Notes: generated by a model from the sequence alone, not told the origin. Positions 31,955 through 41,027 are shown, numbered from the stretch's first letter. The stretch is DNA of 56,864 nucleotides from an uncultured Eubacteriales bacterium (GCA_900548145.1 URJB01000011.1:1-56864); one strand, 5' to 3'. Program-made: numbers and translations.

Positions 31955-33076
31955 TTTGTAGCTGGATTCGTGGCCGGAAACGTCCACCTTGCCCAGATAG
32001 CTTTCGGAATCCATGCCCAGATAGTTCGCCATGTCCGCCATTTCGGCCACCGTGTTGATGTTCACGTCAATGCCGTTCTTCATGCGGTCCTCGTAGGCCA
32101 GAATTTCCTTTTCGCCGTGGGTGTAGATGCGGGTCTGACCATCTGCCTTGGGCGCGTCGCGCAGCTCCTGCAGATAGGCGGAGAAATGTTCCTTGATCGC
32201 GGCAGGATCGCCAAAGATGGAGGGATCCACCGCCATAAAACCGTGACAGGTGCCGCTCTTGCTGCCCACGTTTACGTGACTGGAAGGCGTACCCTGAGAA
32301 AATACGGAGCAGAAAATTTCGCACAGCATGCCGTAGCCGTAGCCCTTGTGGCTGCCCAGCGTTTCCGTGTTGCCGCCCAGCGGCATGATGCCGCCGCCGT
32401 TCTTGGCGACGATATTCTTCAGCACGTCCTTGGCATCGCTGGAGGGATGGCCGTCCTTGTCCAGCGCCCAGCCCTCCGGCAGGGGCTTGCCCATCTTGTT
32501 GTACACTTCCAGCTTGCCGCGGGTGACCACAGTGGTGGACGCGTCAAAGAAAAAGGGATAGGGCTCGGCGGGCACCGCCAGCGCGATGGGGTTGGAGCCG
32601 ATCATGGCCATACGGGCATAAGTGGGCACCATAATGGCCTCGCTGTTGGTCATCGCCATGCCGACCAAGCCCTGATCGCAGGCCATTTTGGCATAGTAAC
32701 CGGCAATGCCGAAATGGTTGGAATTGCGGACGGACACGATGGCCATGCCGGTCTTCTTCGCCTTTTCGATAGCCAGCTCCATGGCCTGATGGCTGACCAG
32801 CTGACCCATGGCGTCGTGCGCGTCGATGACGGCGGAAACAGGCGTTTCGTGGACGATCTCCGGCTTGGCATGAACGTCGATCATGCCCTTCTCAATGCCC
32901 TTGTGATAGCGCACCAGGCGCTGCATCCCGTGGCTTTCGATGCCGTACAGGTCGGACAGGAGCAGCACGTCGCTGATGATCCGGGCTTCGCTTTCGCTGA
33001 AACCGAACTTCTGGAACGCATCCATGCAGAAGGTGTTCAGCTGGTCATAGGTATAGTGCAGGTATTTGGCAGCCAT
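31952..33076 (-). CDS. Malate/L-lactate dehydrogenase family oxidoreductase (Ldh2/YlbC type)
   Basis: This 374-residue protein of the type 2 malate/lactate/ureidoglycolate/2,3-diketogulonate dehydrogenase family uses NAD(P)H on 2-keto or 2-hydroxy acids. Family marks are SDLYGIESHGMQRLVRY (active-site His), RNSNHFGIAGYYAKMA, GSNPIALAVP, TRGKLEVYNKMGKPLPEGWA and GSHKGYGYGMLCEI. The start at 33076 has AAAGGAGAGG upstream. In this cluster it would reduce or oxidise an acid produced downstream of the aldolase, but the substrate is unknown. The stop codon is followed after about 11 nt by a family A repeat. Between 33077 and 33277 there is no gene, only an exact palindrome GAAAGGATCCTTTC (33249-33262). 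Confidence 0.93.
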   Translation of the reverse strand: MAAKYLHYTYDQLNTFCMDAFQKFGFSESEARIISDVLLLSDLYGIESHGMQRLVRYHKGIEKGMIDVHAKPEIVHETPVSAVIDAHDAMGQLVSHQAMELAIEKAKKTGMAIVSVRNSNHFGIAGYYAKMACDQGLVGMAMTNSEAIMVPTYARMAMIGSNPIALAVPAEPYPFFFDASTTVVTRGKLEVYNKMGKPLPEGWALDKDGHPSSDAKDVLKNIVAKNGGGIMPLGGNTETLGSHKGYGYGMLCEIFCSVFSQGTPSSHVNVGSKSGTCHGFMAVDPSIFGDPAAIKEHFSAYLQELRDAPKADGQTRIYTHGEKEILAYEDRMKNGIDVNINTVAEMADMANYLGMDSESYLGKVDVSGHESSYK

Positions 33077-33277
33077 GGGAATCCTCTCCTTTTGTTCTGT
33101 TCTTGAAGGAACGTCATGTGAAAAGGGCGCGGAAACGTGCACCCTTCTGTGCAGAAGATTCGAAAAACAGAACGGCTTTTCCTGCCCATGCGGGACTCAA
33201 AGACCTGCAAAGGAAAAATCTTGTCCCTTTTCTCCGCTTCTGAACGCAGAAAGGATCCTTTCCGCGCCTTGGATCAA

Positions 33278-34357
33278 TTACAGACGCTCGGCCAGCATCA
33301 CGAACAGGTCCTTGTACTCATAGCCCTCGGGCACAGTGGCGCTGAGCGCTTCGGTGGACTGGGGGCAGGCGGCGACCATGATCTTCGCGTCGGTGCGGGT
33401 GATGTCGTTCCAGCGGCCCGCAGCTACCTTGGCCCGCAGCTCGGGCAGGTAACGGCCTACGACGGCGCTGCCGCAGCACTTGGCCAGACGGCGGTTCTGC
33501 CACATTTCATGAATGTCGCAGCCCATGGCGGTCAGGATGTCGCGAGCGGGTTGATGCTCGTCCAGATCCCGGGCCAGACGGCTGCCGTCGTGGTAGGAAA
33601 CCACCATGGCTTCCTTCTTCGGGGCCAGCTTGCCGGCCTTGATGAGTTCATCCACAAAGGCAGTGGCAGTGACGATTTCCGGCAGTTCGATGCCCCAATC
33701 CTTGTACTCATGGCGAAACAGTGCCGCGTCGTAGCTGTCCAGCACGACGACCTTCTTCGCGCCGGAGGCCTTGATGGCTTCGGCGGCCTTCTTGGCCTGA
33801 GCGCGCACGTCTTCCACAAAGCCCATCAGATCGCCCAGCGCGGAGCCGGAGGAAGGCTCGTTCTTCAGCACGGCGTACTTCACACCGGCCTTGTCCAGGA
33901 TCTTCAGCAGGGCCTCGGCCACCTCGGGGGTGGAATAACGGGCCGTCTCGCCCAGCCACACCAGCAGATCGCCGGTCTCGGGCGCATCGGTCTTCACCTT
34001 GCTTTCGGAAGTGCCGTACATGCTGCCGGTCTTCTCGATCACATCGATGAGATCCATCACATACTTGGGCGCAACACCGGCCACCACGGACTCGGTGCGG
34101 CCTTCCCGGATGAACACCGGCGGCTCAAAGCCGGTCACGCAGTCGTTGGTGCAGGCGCCGCACAGCATGCATTCGTACATGGTTTCAGCCGTGTCGGCTT
34201 CCAGCTTCATGCCGCGGGTAATCATGCTCACCAGCAGGCCCTTGGCCCGAGGGGTATTGGTTTCCTTGCCGGTCACCAGCTGTACGGGGCAGAGGTGGCG
34301 GCACATCCAGCAAAAGCGGCACGCATCCGCATGTTTCTTGGATTTCTCACTAAACAT
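33278..34357 (-). CDS. Fe-S oxidoreductase, heterodisulfide-reductase/GlcF-like
   Basis: This 359-residue soluble protein has an N-terminal pair of 4Fe-4S motifs, C13-x2-C16-x2-C19-x3-C23 (CRFCWMCRHLCP), then a second near 62-75 (YECMLCGACTNDC), and a C-terminal half with one CCG motif (LAKCCGSAVVGRYLP). GlcF and HdrD proteins usually have two CCG domains. The first is replaced here by VSYHDGSRLARDL, where an SYHDPCHL-type motif would normally carry Cys, so the second cluster site may be altered. It is the natural electron partner of the FAD oxidase encoded just upstream. GGAGAGAG precedes the start. Confidence 0.9.
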   Translation of the reverse strand: MFSEKSKKHADACRFCWMCRHLCPVQLVTGKETNTPRAKGLLVSMITRGMKLEADTAETMYECMLCGACTNDCVTGFEPPVFIREGRTESVVAGVAPKYVMDLIDVIEKTGSMYGTSESKVKTDAPETGDLLVWLGETARYSTPEVAEALLKILDKAGVKYAVLKNEPSSGSALGDLMGFVEDVRAQAKKAAEAIKASGAKKVVVLDSYDAALFRHEYKDWGIELPEIVTATAFVDELIKAGKLAPKKEAMVVSYHDGSRLARDLDEHQPARDILTAMGCDIHEMWQNRRLAKCCGSAVVGRYLPELRAKVAAGRWNDITRTDAKIMVAACPQSTEALSATVPEGYEYKDLFVMLAERL

Positions 34358-34454
34358 TGTTTCTCTCTCCTTATCGGTTGCCACTAGAATCATGCAAAGA
34401 ATAGAACGGCAGAACCCCACGGGCTGTTTTTCACAACGTCACAGCGCCCCGATC

Positions 34455-34586
34455 CATCCGACCAGACCCGCGAGCCGCGAGGCCTTCCGCCGAGCGGCGG
34501 CCTTTCCGCAGCCAATTCGGGTTTATCGGCCAGCCCTGCCCGCCTCTGGCGGGCAGTCCGGGGTGCAGGGGTACTACCCCTGCTTA
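34455..34586 (-). repeat. Repeat family A, copy 4 (3' end of FAD oxidase gene)
   Basis: The stop codon TAA is followed at once by GCAGGGGTA-G-TACCCCTGC, ACCCCGGACTG, a CTGCCCGCC/GGCGGGCAG hairpin, and a module GCCGC...GCGGC (34474-34498) with the loop shared with copies 3 and 5. The 10-bp GCCGTGGCAC hairpin is missing, but the end module CTCGCGGGTCTGGT is kept. Confidence 0.85.
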
Positions 34587-36014
34587 GAGGCCCAGCTTGT
34601 AGGGGTTCATGATGCCGTTGGGGTCCAGCCCCTTCTTCAAACTCTCCATGACCTGCATGGCGGGGCCGTACTGCTCCTTCATCAGGCGGGACAGCTTCAG
34701 GCCGATGCCGTGATGGTCGTTGATAACGCCGCCGTTCTCCATGGCCGCGCGCACACCGGCGTTCCAGATCTGGTTGTGCAGACGGATGGCCTCGTCGGGG
34801 TCGGAGGGCACGTGGGCGGGATCCACGATGAAACGGGTGTAGTTCATGCAGCCCCACTCGTACCAGTGGCTGGAATGAGAGATGTATTTCACATAGGGGA
34901 ATTTTTCGTTGATGACCTTCTTCATGGCCAGATAGATCTTCTCGATGTTGGCATAGGTGGCCACGGTGTCCATAGTGCCGAACATCTGGGGAATATCCAT
35001 GATGTTGCCGGGATAGAAGAAGGTGATGCGGTTCTCGTACCACTTTTCGCCGTACTCGCCGCCCAGATCCTGCGCGCCCCACTTGGCGGCGATCTCTTCG
35101 ACGATCTCCAGCTCGATGTCCACGATCTTCTTCATGCCCTCAAGGGTCACGTTCATGAAGCAGCCCTTTTTCTCAAAGCCAAGAATTTTCTTGATGATGG
35201 AGACAGTCTCGGCTTCGTCGAAGAACCGCAGGATGGAAGGCTTCACCTTCTGCATGATGTCGCGGCCCGCCATGTAGCCGGAATGCATATCCGGGAACAG
35301 GAACGCGCGGTGCTGGCGGCTTTCGGGCTGCTCAAACAGCTTGAAGGTCGCCTTGGTGATGACGCCCAGCGTGCCCTCGGAACCGATGAAAATTTCGTTC
35401 AGGTCAGGGCCGGCCGCGTGCTTGGGCACGGGCAGGGTGTTGATGATGTCGCCGTTGGGCAGAACCACTTCCATGGAGATGCACATGTCGTCGATCTTGC
35501 CGTATTTGCTGGACATGATGCCGATGCCCCGGTGGCCCAGCGCGCCGCCGATGGTGCCGCAGGTCAGGCAGGAGGGGATGTGCTGGCAGGAATAGCCCCG
35601 CTCGTTGGCATACCATTCCAGCTGCTGAAAGATCATGCCCGCCTCGGCGGTGATGGTGCGGCTGACCTCGTCGATCTCGATCAGATGGCTCATGCGCTTC
35701 ATGTCCATCATGATGCCGCCCGCCATGGGCAGCGCGCCGCCCTGAGAACCGGAGCCGCCGCCCCAGATGTTCACAGGGATCTTATAATAATTGGCGATCT
35801 TCAGGATCTTGGAGACTTCCTCGGTGCAGCCCGGGCGGACGATGATGTCGGGCATGGGCGGGGTCAGGCCGTGATCCACCCACATACGGCCGATCCAGAA
35901 ATAGTCCACGCCGTAGGTAGCGCGGTCGCTGTCCTTAGTGGAGACGTTCTCCACCCCTACGATGTCCTCCAGCTCCGTGCGGATCATATCGCACATAAAG
36001 GCTTTGCGTTCCAT
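34584..36014 (-). CDS. FAD-linked oxidase, GlcD/D-lactate dehydrogenase-like
   Basis: This 476-residue protein has a PCMH-type FAD domain: VRPGCTEEVSKILKIANYY, the phosphate loop WGGGSGSQGGALP, TCGTIGGALGHRGIG and GSEGTLGVITKATFKLF. The C-terminal oxidase domain includes NDHHGIGLKLSRLM and the typical end LDPNGIMNPYKLG. Such enzymes oxidise 2-hydroxy acids (glycolate, lactate) and in anaerobes can pair with ETF in electron-confurcating lactate dehydrogenases. Here an Fe-S protein and a fused ETF lie in the same cluster. AAGGAG lies 7 nt before the ATG; it is 17 nt after the DUF4867 gene. Confidence 0.92.
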   Translation of the reverse strand: MERKAFMCDMIRTELEDIVGVENVSTKDSDRATYGVDYFWIGRMWVDHGLTPPMPDIIVRPGCTEEVSKILKIANYYKIPVNIWGGGSGSQGGALPMAGGIMMDMKRMSHLIEIDEVSRTITAEAGMIFQQLEWYANERGYSCQHIPSCLTCGTIGGALGHRGIGIMSSKYGKIDDMCISMEVVLPNGDIINTLPVPKHAAGPDLNEIFIGSEGTLGVITKATFKLFEQPESRQHRAFLFPDMHSGYMAGRDIMQKVKPSILRFFDEAETVSIIKKILGFEKKGCFMNVTLEGMKKIVDIELEIVEEIAAKWGAQDLGGEYGEKWYENRITFFYPGNIMDIPQMFGTMDTVATYANIEKIYLAMKKVINEKFPYVKYISHSSHWYEWGCMNYTRFIVDPAHVPSDPDEAIRLHNQIWNAGVRAAMENGGVINDHHGIGLKLSRLMKEQYGPAMQVMESLKKGLDPNGIMNPYKLGL

Positions 36015-36031
36015 GGTGATTCTCCTTTATA

Positions 36032-36700
36032 TCAGTACTTGATATCGAAATTCTCGCCGTGCAGGCCCGGATACGCGCCGCGCTCCACCACGCCTTTGTT
36101 GTCGGGATGGGCGATGAGCCACTTGTCCTGCGCCCACAAAAGACGGCCGTCGCCGCCCTTGGGCTTTTCCTGCGTCAGGGGATAATTGGTGCCCCGGGGC
36201 AGGATGACGATACAGCGGAAGCCCTCGTCGGAGACTTGGCAGGGGCAGAAATGCAGAGTGGTAGCGTACACCTCGATGGTAGTTCCCTTGGGCACGAAGA
36301 ATGCTTTGATCTTGCCCGCGGGCAGGTCGAAGCCCTCCATGTCCTGCTGACGGCCCAGCAGCAATACCAGATCGCTGACGGCCACATTGTGCTCGCTGGC
36401 GCGGTGATATTCCAGACAGTTCAGCCTGGTGTTGTAGCCCCAGCAGCAGCCGATCTGGCAGCCGCCCTCGCCCCGCAGGGTGTGCTTCACGTCCGCAAAG
36501 ACGGGCAGCGCTTCCAGCTCCGGCATGTCGGGCAAATAACGGCTGCCGCTTTCCGGCATGACGGCGGCTTTTTCACAGGTCTCGATCAGGCTGGCCGCGT
36601 CAAAATCGATCACCCGGCCAAAGGCGCGGAATTCAGGATCCAGTACCGAGTGGAAGGGCAGTTCAGGGTTCCGTTTCCGAAGCTGTTCCAAAGTTGCCAT
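36032..36700 (-). CDS. DUF4867 family protein
   Basis: This 222-residue cytoplasmic protein of a family found in clostridial sugar operons has no established function I can name. Visible features are a cysteine-rich centre (GGCQIGCCWGYNTRLNCLEYH), a probable cupin-like strand set (KGTTIEVYATTLHFCPCQVSDEGFRCIVILPRGTN) and a conserved lysine/asparagine end (WLIAHPDNKGVVERGAYPGLHGEN). The fold impression is a cupin-type isomerase or epimerase, but this is inference. It lies 27 nt after the epimerase gene. Confidence 0.8.
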   Translation of the reverse strand: MATLEQLRKRNPELPFHSVLDPEFRAFGRVIDFDAASLIETCEKAAVMPESGSRYLPDMPELEALPVFADVKHTLRGEGGCQIGCCWGYNTRLNCLEYHRASEHNVAVSDLVLLLGRQQDMEGFDLPAGKIKAFFVPKGTTIEVYATTLHFCPCQVSDEGFRCIVILPRGTNYPLTQEKPKGGDGRLLWAQDKWLIAHPDNKGVVERGAYPGLHGENFDIKY

Positions 36701-36727
36701 GGTCTTTCCTCCTTGGCGGATCGCCGG

Positions 36728-37576
36728 TTACAGAATGGTGATGGTATGGCTGCGGTTGGCCTCACGACCCGGCTTCAGGCAAATGAAGTTGGGCTTTTTC
36801 GCGATGTCGTGAGGCGCGTCCACAAAGTCCGGGCTGTTGTTCCACGGTTCGATGCACAGATACTGTCCGTCTGGATGATGCCAGAACATGATGGTGGGGT
36901 TGCCCTCGAATTCCACATGCACCTTGCGCTCATTGCTGCGGCAGCACAGGGCCACGCCGGTGGAGTTCAGGTTGCGGAACACCAGCGCGTCGTGATCCAG
37001 CAAACTGTAGGACAGCGCCAGCGTGTCGGTGTCCCGGCCCATGTCGATGGTCTCATGCTTGATCTGGTTGCCGTCCAGCGGATAGCAGTCCAGATTTTCC
37101 TTCTCGTCAAAGACCAGATAATAATCCTCGATCCTGCCCGGGCAGGCATAGGCTTCGTGCGCGCCCACGCTGAAGTAGAAGGTGCGGTCATCCAGATTCT
37201 TGACCACATAATTCACTTCCAGCTGGTTCGCTTCCAGGCTGAATACGGCCCGGAACTCATACCGGAAGGGGAAGCCGGGCTTCTGCGCCGTCAGCAGAAA
37301 GACCGCCTCGTCCTCCCCGGCGCTTTCCACCGCCCACTCTTCCTTTCTGGCAAAGCCATGCTTGGGCATACCGTACCACTGGCCGTCCAGCTCGTAGCCG
37401 TCGTCCTTAAAACCTCCGGCCACGGGGAACAGAATGGGCGCGCGTCCCTTCCAGATGGCGGGATCGCCCTGCCACAGGCGCTCCACCCCGTTTTTGTCCC
37501 GAATGGACTGGATCTCCGCGCCCAACGAGGAAATCTGCACGGTCAGTTCTTCGTTTTTCAAGGTTACGATGCTCAT
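36728..37576 (-). CDS. Aldose 1-epimerase family protein (GalM/LacX-like)
   Basis: This 282-residue protein of the LacX/YphB branch of aldose epimerases has SSLGAEIQSIRDKNG, the substrate-binding LFPVAGGF and GQWYGMPKHGFAR (catalytic His), VGAHEAYACPG (second His) and the C-terminal LCIEPWNNSPDF with the catalytic Glu. It interconverts alpha and beta anomers of a free aldose before the isomerase. Its start overlaps the kinase stop (ATGA at 37573-37576), so they are coupled. Confidence 0.92.
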   Translation of the reverse strand: MSIVTLKNEELTVQISSLGAEIQSIRDKNGVERLWQGDPAIWKGRAPILFPVAGGFKDDGYELDGQWYGMPKHGFARKEEWAVESAGEDEAVFLLTAQKPGFPFRYEFRAVFSLEANQLEVNYVVKNLDDRTFYFSVGAHEAYACPGRIEDYYLVFDEKENLDCYPLDGNQIKHETIDMGRDTDTLALSYSLLDHDALVFRNLNSTGVALCCRSNERKVHVEFEGNPTIMFWHHPDGQYLCIEPWNNSPDFVDAPHDIAKKPNFICLKPGREANRSHTITIL

Positions 37577-38496
37577 AATGTAACGCCCCTTTCCTGAAGG
37601 AATGTGCGGCATTCCTCGTCGTTGGCCATGCCGTAGCGCGCGCCCAGACGGGTGCATTTGATCGCCGCCGCGGCGCTGGCGTACCGGCAGGCCTGATCGT
37701 TGGTCATTCCCTTGATCTTGGCGGCCACGAACGCGCCGTGGAAGGTGTCGCCGCAGCCATTGGAGTCCTTCACATCCACCTTATAGCAATCGTAATGCCG
37801 CATTCCCTTTTCGTCCAGCAGAATGCCGCCCCGGCTGCCCTGGGTCAGCACCAGCACCTCCGGCTGATAGGTCATGTACAGCTTTTGGGCCGCTTCCTCG
37901 GCGGTCTTTTCGCCGCTCATCTTGAGGGCGAACTCCTCGGAGGGAATCAGATAATCCACATAGGGCATCAGCTTTTCCACGCCCGGATAGGCGCCGCCCG
38001 CGTCGTGGCTGACCTTTACGCCGTATTCCCGGCACTTTTGGGCCGCGGCGATAGCGGCGTTCAGCATATGGCCGTCCAGATGCAACACCTTGGCGCGCTT
38101 TAGGGCTTCCCAGTCCAGATCGCCTTCTTCCGGCGGGGGCACGGTGCCCTTGGACCAGACGCAGGTGCGGCTGGCGTTGGCCTGATTCAGCAACACCACC
38201 GCGTGAAAGCTGACGCAGCCGGGAACCCGGCGCACGTATTCGGTGCTGACGCCCCAGCGCTCCAGATCCTCCAGCATGAAGCGGCCGAAGGGATCGTCGC
38301 CGATCGTGCCCATATAAGCCGCGCTTACGCCCAGCTTTCGGGCCGCCACCAGCGCCGTGGCGCAGGGGCCGCCGCCCTGCACCTTGGTCTCCAGATCCTC
38401 CAGCTTGGTATCCTCGGTGGGATAGCGATCCACCACCATCAGGGTGTCGTAGACCGTGGAGCCAATGCCGATGATTTCGGGATAAGCGTTACTCAT
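37573..38496 (-). CDS. PfkB-family sugar kinase
   Basis: This 307-residue ribokinase-type kinase has IGIGSTVYDTLMVVDRYP near the start, the Gly pair GGGPCATALVAARKLG, and the C-terminal anion hole with catalytic Asp in DSNGCGDTFHGAFVAAK, where the usual GAGD reads GCGD. Together with the overlapping class II aldolase gene it suggests phosphorylation of a ketose or keto-acid that is then split. It overlaps the aldolase by 8 bp and the epimerase by 4 bp. The candidate families are tagatose/fructose-type kinases and IolC; the motifs do not decide between them. Confidence 0.92.
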   Translation of the reverse strand: MSNAYPEIIGIGSTVYDTLMVVDRYPTEDTKLEDLETKVQGGGPCATALVAARKLGVSAAYMGTIGDDPFGRFMLEDLERWGVSTEYVRRVPGCVSFHAVVLLNQANASRTCVWSKGTVPPPEEGDLDWEALKRAKVLHLDGHMLNAAIAAAQKCREYGVKVSHDAGGAYPGVEKLMPYVDYLIPSEEFALKMSGEKTAEEAAQKLYMTYQPEVLVLTQGSRGGILLDEKGMRHYDCYKVDVKDSNGCGDTFHGAFVAAKIKGMTNDQACRYASAAAAIKCTRLGARYGMANDEECRTFLQERGVTL

Positions 38497-39319
38497 TGCA
38501 GCCCACCGCTCCCAGCAGCTCGATCTTGCTCAGGCAGAAACGTTTCACGTTCTGGATGGGCTCCTTCATGAACAGGTCCACGGCCAGCAGATCGGGGCTG
38601 GTGCGGCGGACTTCGTCCAGGAACGCGCAGCACACGTCGGTGCCGAAGTTGATCTTGCGGATACCGGCCTTCACGGCAGCCTGGATCTGATCGTCCGGCA
38701 CGCCGCTGCCGCCGTGCAGCACCAGCGCCGCCTTGGTGGCCGCGTGAATTTCCGCGATGCGGTCAATGGCCAGCACGGGAGCCTGCCTGTAGTGGCCGTG
38801 AGCGGTGCCCACCATGATGGCCAGCGCGTCCACGCCGGTCTCTTCCACAAACCTTTTGGCCTCGTCCACTTTGGTGTATTCGGTGCTGACGCCGTCCTTG
38901 GCTACGCCGATATGGCCCAGTTCGCCTTCCACGCTCACACCCACGGCATGGGCGCGCTCCACCACGTTCTTCAGGATGGCCACGTTCTCTTCAAAGGGAG
39001 AGGTGCTGGCGTCCCGCATCACGCCGGTGCAGCCCCAGCGCAGCGCCTTGGTAATCACTTCGTCGTTCGCGCCGTGATCCAGATGGAAGGCCACCTTCAC
39101 CTTGGCATTGCGGGCCGCTTCCAGAATGGAGGGAGCCATGAACTGGGCCTCAAAATTGGAGAACAGGCGGCTGTACATCTGCAGGATCACGCAGCTGTTG
39201 GCTTCTTCCGCAGCGAAGATCGCGCCCAGCGCGGTTTCGGCATTGTACACGTTGAACGCGGGGATCGCGCAGCCTTTTTTCTCGGCAATGTCCAAAAGAG
39301 TCTTCATGTCGGTCAGCAT
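38489..39319 (-). CDS. Class II (zinc) aldolase, GatY/KbaY/IolJ family
   Basis: This 276-residue metal-dependent aldolase makes dihydroxyacetone phosphate plus an aldehyde from a phosphorylated ketose. Family marks are PAFNVYNAETALGAIFAAEE, the zinc ligand and catalytic Asp in AFHLDHGANDE, VSVEGELGHIG, GTAHGHYR (zinc His), LHGGSGVPD (zinc His) and KINFGTDVCCAF. The usual YTDP after GELGHIG is replaced by STEYTKV, so it is not a standard fructose-bisphosphate aldolase. Its start has AAGGAGG upstream. It is the second gene of the cluster after the isomerase. Confidence 0.94.
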   Translation of the reverse strand: MLTDMKTLLDIAEKKGCAIPAFNVYNAETALGAIFAAEEANSCVILQMYSRLFSNFEAQFMAPSILEAARNAKVKVAFHLDHGANDEVITKALRWGCTGVMRDASTSPFEENVAILKNVVERAHAVGVSVEGELGHIGVAKDGVSTEYTKVDEAKRFVEETGVDALAIMVGTAHGHYRQAPVLAIDRIAEIHAATKAALVLHGGSGVPDDQIQAAVKAGIRKINFGTDVCCAFLDEVRRTSPDLLAVDLFMKEPIQNVKRFCLSKIELLGAVGCNE

Positions 39320-39469
39320 GGATGAAGTTCCTCCTTGTTATTTTGAATGTCAGGGGGATGGCAGACGGAACGCCTCCTGCCCCTCCGATGGTTCCGCGCC
39401 CTGCGCGGGAAAAATGATTTCCTTCAAGTTGTTCCGCTTCTCCCGCCCTTGGAGGGCCCTTCCGACCCG

Positions 39470-39586
39470 ACAAGGTGTCTTGGCGGAAAGTGCAGGAACC
39501 GTGAGGCCTTCCGCCGAGCGGTTCTGAAACGCCCGGCTTTACCCGTCAACCCCTGCGCGCCCAGCGCGCAGTCCGAATTGGACTCA
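39470..39586 (-). repeat. Repeat family A, copy 5 (degenerate; 3' end of isomerase gene)
   Basis: After the isomerase stop come GAGTCCAATTCGGACTG (a changed first hairpin), a CTGCGCGC/GCGCGCAG hairpin and a GAACCG/CGGTTC stem (39496-39501/39519-39524) enclosing the loop shared with copies 3 and 4. The 10-bp GCCGTGGCAC hairpin is missing. The rest of 39320-39470 holds no gene. Confidence 0.7.
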
Positions 39587-40975
39587 GTCCACGGTGTCGA
39601 GGGCGACGTTCTTGACGTACTTGGTGAACTCGCGCAGTTCCTCGGTGTAGTCGCCCTCGATCTCCGCCATGTGGTGGATGTAGGGGCCTTCGATCAGTTT
39701 CCGTTCCCAGGCGCTCAGATCGTTGAACTTCGCCCACAGATAGGTGCCGAAGGTGTAGGGGCCTTCCGTGCTTTCACAGGTGCCGGCCAGCAGGCTGTAG
39801 TTGCCGTTGTCCTGATCGAAGCGGCAGACGGTGTACTGGCCGTCCTTGACCTGGAACCACTGGCGCATGTTCACATTCTTGCAGGGGCTGCCTTCCTTCT
39901 TGAGGCTGTAGGCGAAGGGGCCGCAGTGCCAGAGCAGCTCGGCGTTGGAATCCTCGGGATGACGCACGGTGAACTCGCCGAAGAAGGGGATCTTCTTGCC
40001 CATGGAGGCGGCGGACAGCAGCGCCATGGAAATGGCGCCGTGGAGGTCGCTCTCGCAGGAGATGATATAGCCCATGTCGGCCAGCACGCTGTAAGCCGTG
40101 CAGGGCATCGCGCCCACGCCCAGCTGCATGGCCGTCCAGCACTCGGCGGACACAGCCTGCACGTTGTAGGTCTCAAAGACCCACTGGTACAGCAGCACGA
40201 AAGCGTATACCTTCTTGAGCAGCGGCGGGGTCAGATCGTCCATCTCATAGCGGGACAGAAGGAGCTTCGCGCCCGCTTCCAGCTCCGCGTCGTTCTCGGC
40301 CAGAATCTTGTTGTACTTGTCGATGATGACGGCCAGATTGACCGGGACGATCTGCAGGCCGAACTTTTCCATCAGCTCGCCCTCGTTGAAAATGACGGAA
40401 CAGAAGGGCTTGGGCCGCATTCCCACCTGAGCGATGCGCATCCCGGTGAAGTTCTTCACCATGCAGCTGACGGAAGCAAACTTGCGGAAGCCCTCGGCAA
40501 AGGTGTCGCTTTCCACGGCGCAGGTCTCAATGTAGCTGAAAGGAACGTGGAACCGCTGCAGCTGGCGGCTCACGCCGAACAGGCCGCACTGGCTGTCGGT
40601 GTAGCGGGTGCCGTCCGGCAGGAAGCTGGTGTCGACGGGCGCCCAGATGCAGACGGGCTTGCCCACGCCCCGGGCCACCTGCGCGGCGATCTCTTCGTTG
40701 CCGAAGTTGGAGTTGATGATGAACACCGCGTCCACCTTTTCCTGATTGAACCGCTCGATGACCTTTTCCGCGTCCGCGTCGCAGTACATCACATCGACGG
40801 GGTTGATGCCCTTGAGGTCAACGAAGCTGACGTTCTCAGAAGCAAAGTGCTTCTCGATGTATTCCACGGCCGCACGGCCGCGTTCTTCCGCCTTTTCCCA
40901 GTTAAAGATGCCCGGACGGGGAGTGACGTCGCGGCGCATGGGTGCCAGACCGATCTTCACCTGATAATTCAACAT
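39584..40975 (-). CDS. L-fucose/L-arabinose isomerase family protein
   Basis: This 463-residue protein is shorter than true FucI (about 590) and in the size range of the divergent clostridial FucI/AraA-like group. Segments such as VKIGLAPMRRD, IFNWEKAEERG, VDAVFIINSNFGNEEIAAQVA, AECWTAMQLGVGAMPCTAYSVLADMG and ISCESDLHGAISMALL are typical; the last two carry the acid/metal residues. It would convert an aldose to a ketose. It is the first gene of the cluster, behind a promoter at 41028. Start 40975 has GAAAGAGGGC upstream; the frame is open to 41137, but that part overlaps the promoter. Confidence 0.88.
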   Translation of the reverse strand: MLNYQVKIGLAPMRRDVTPRPGIFNWEKAEERGRAAVEYIEKHFASENVSFVDLKGINPVDVMYCDADAEKVIERFNQEKVDAVFIINSNFGNEEIAAQVARGVGKPVCIWAPVDTSFLPDGTRYTDSQCGLFGVSRQLQRFHVPFSYIETCAVESDTFAEGFRKFASVSCMVKNFTGMRIAQVGMRPKPFCSVIFNEGELMEKFGLQIVPVNLAVIIDKYNKILAENDAELEAGAKLLLSRYEMDDLTPPLLKKVYAFVLLYQWVFETYNVQAVSAECWTAMQLGVGAMPCTAYSVLADMGYIISCESDLHGAISMALLSAASMGKKIPFFGEFTVRHPEDSNAELLWHCGPFAYSLKKEGSPCKNVNMRQWFQVKDGQYTVCRFDQDNGNYSLLAGTCESTEGPYTFGTYLWAKFNDLSAWERKLIEGPYIHHMAEIEGDYTEELREFTKYVKNVALDTVD

Positions 40976-41027
40976 GGAAAAGCCCTCTTTCCTATCTATT
41001 TGGATGGTGTCTTGGGATGATATGTTT

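Noticed and set aside
33999..36185. A 728-codon plus-strand open frame
   Set aside because: It is antisense to the FAD oxidase and Fe-S genes, shows no motifs, and is rich in His/Leu/Val/Gly as expected for a shadow frame.
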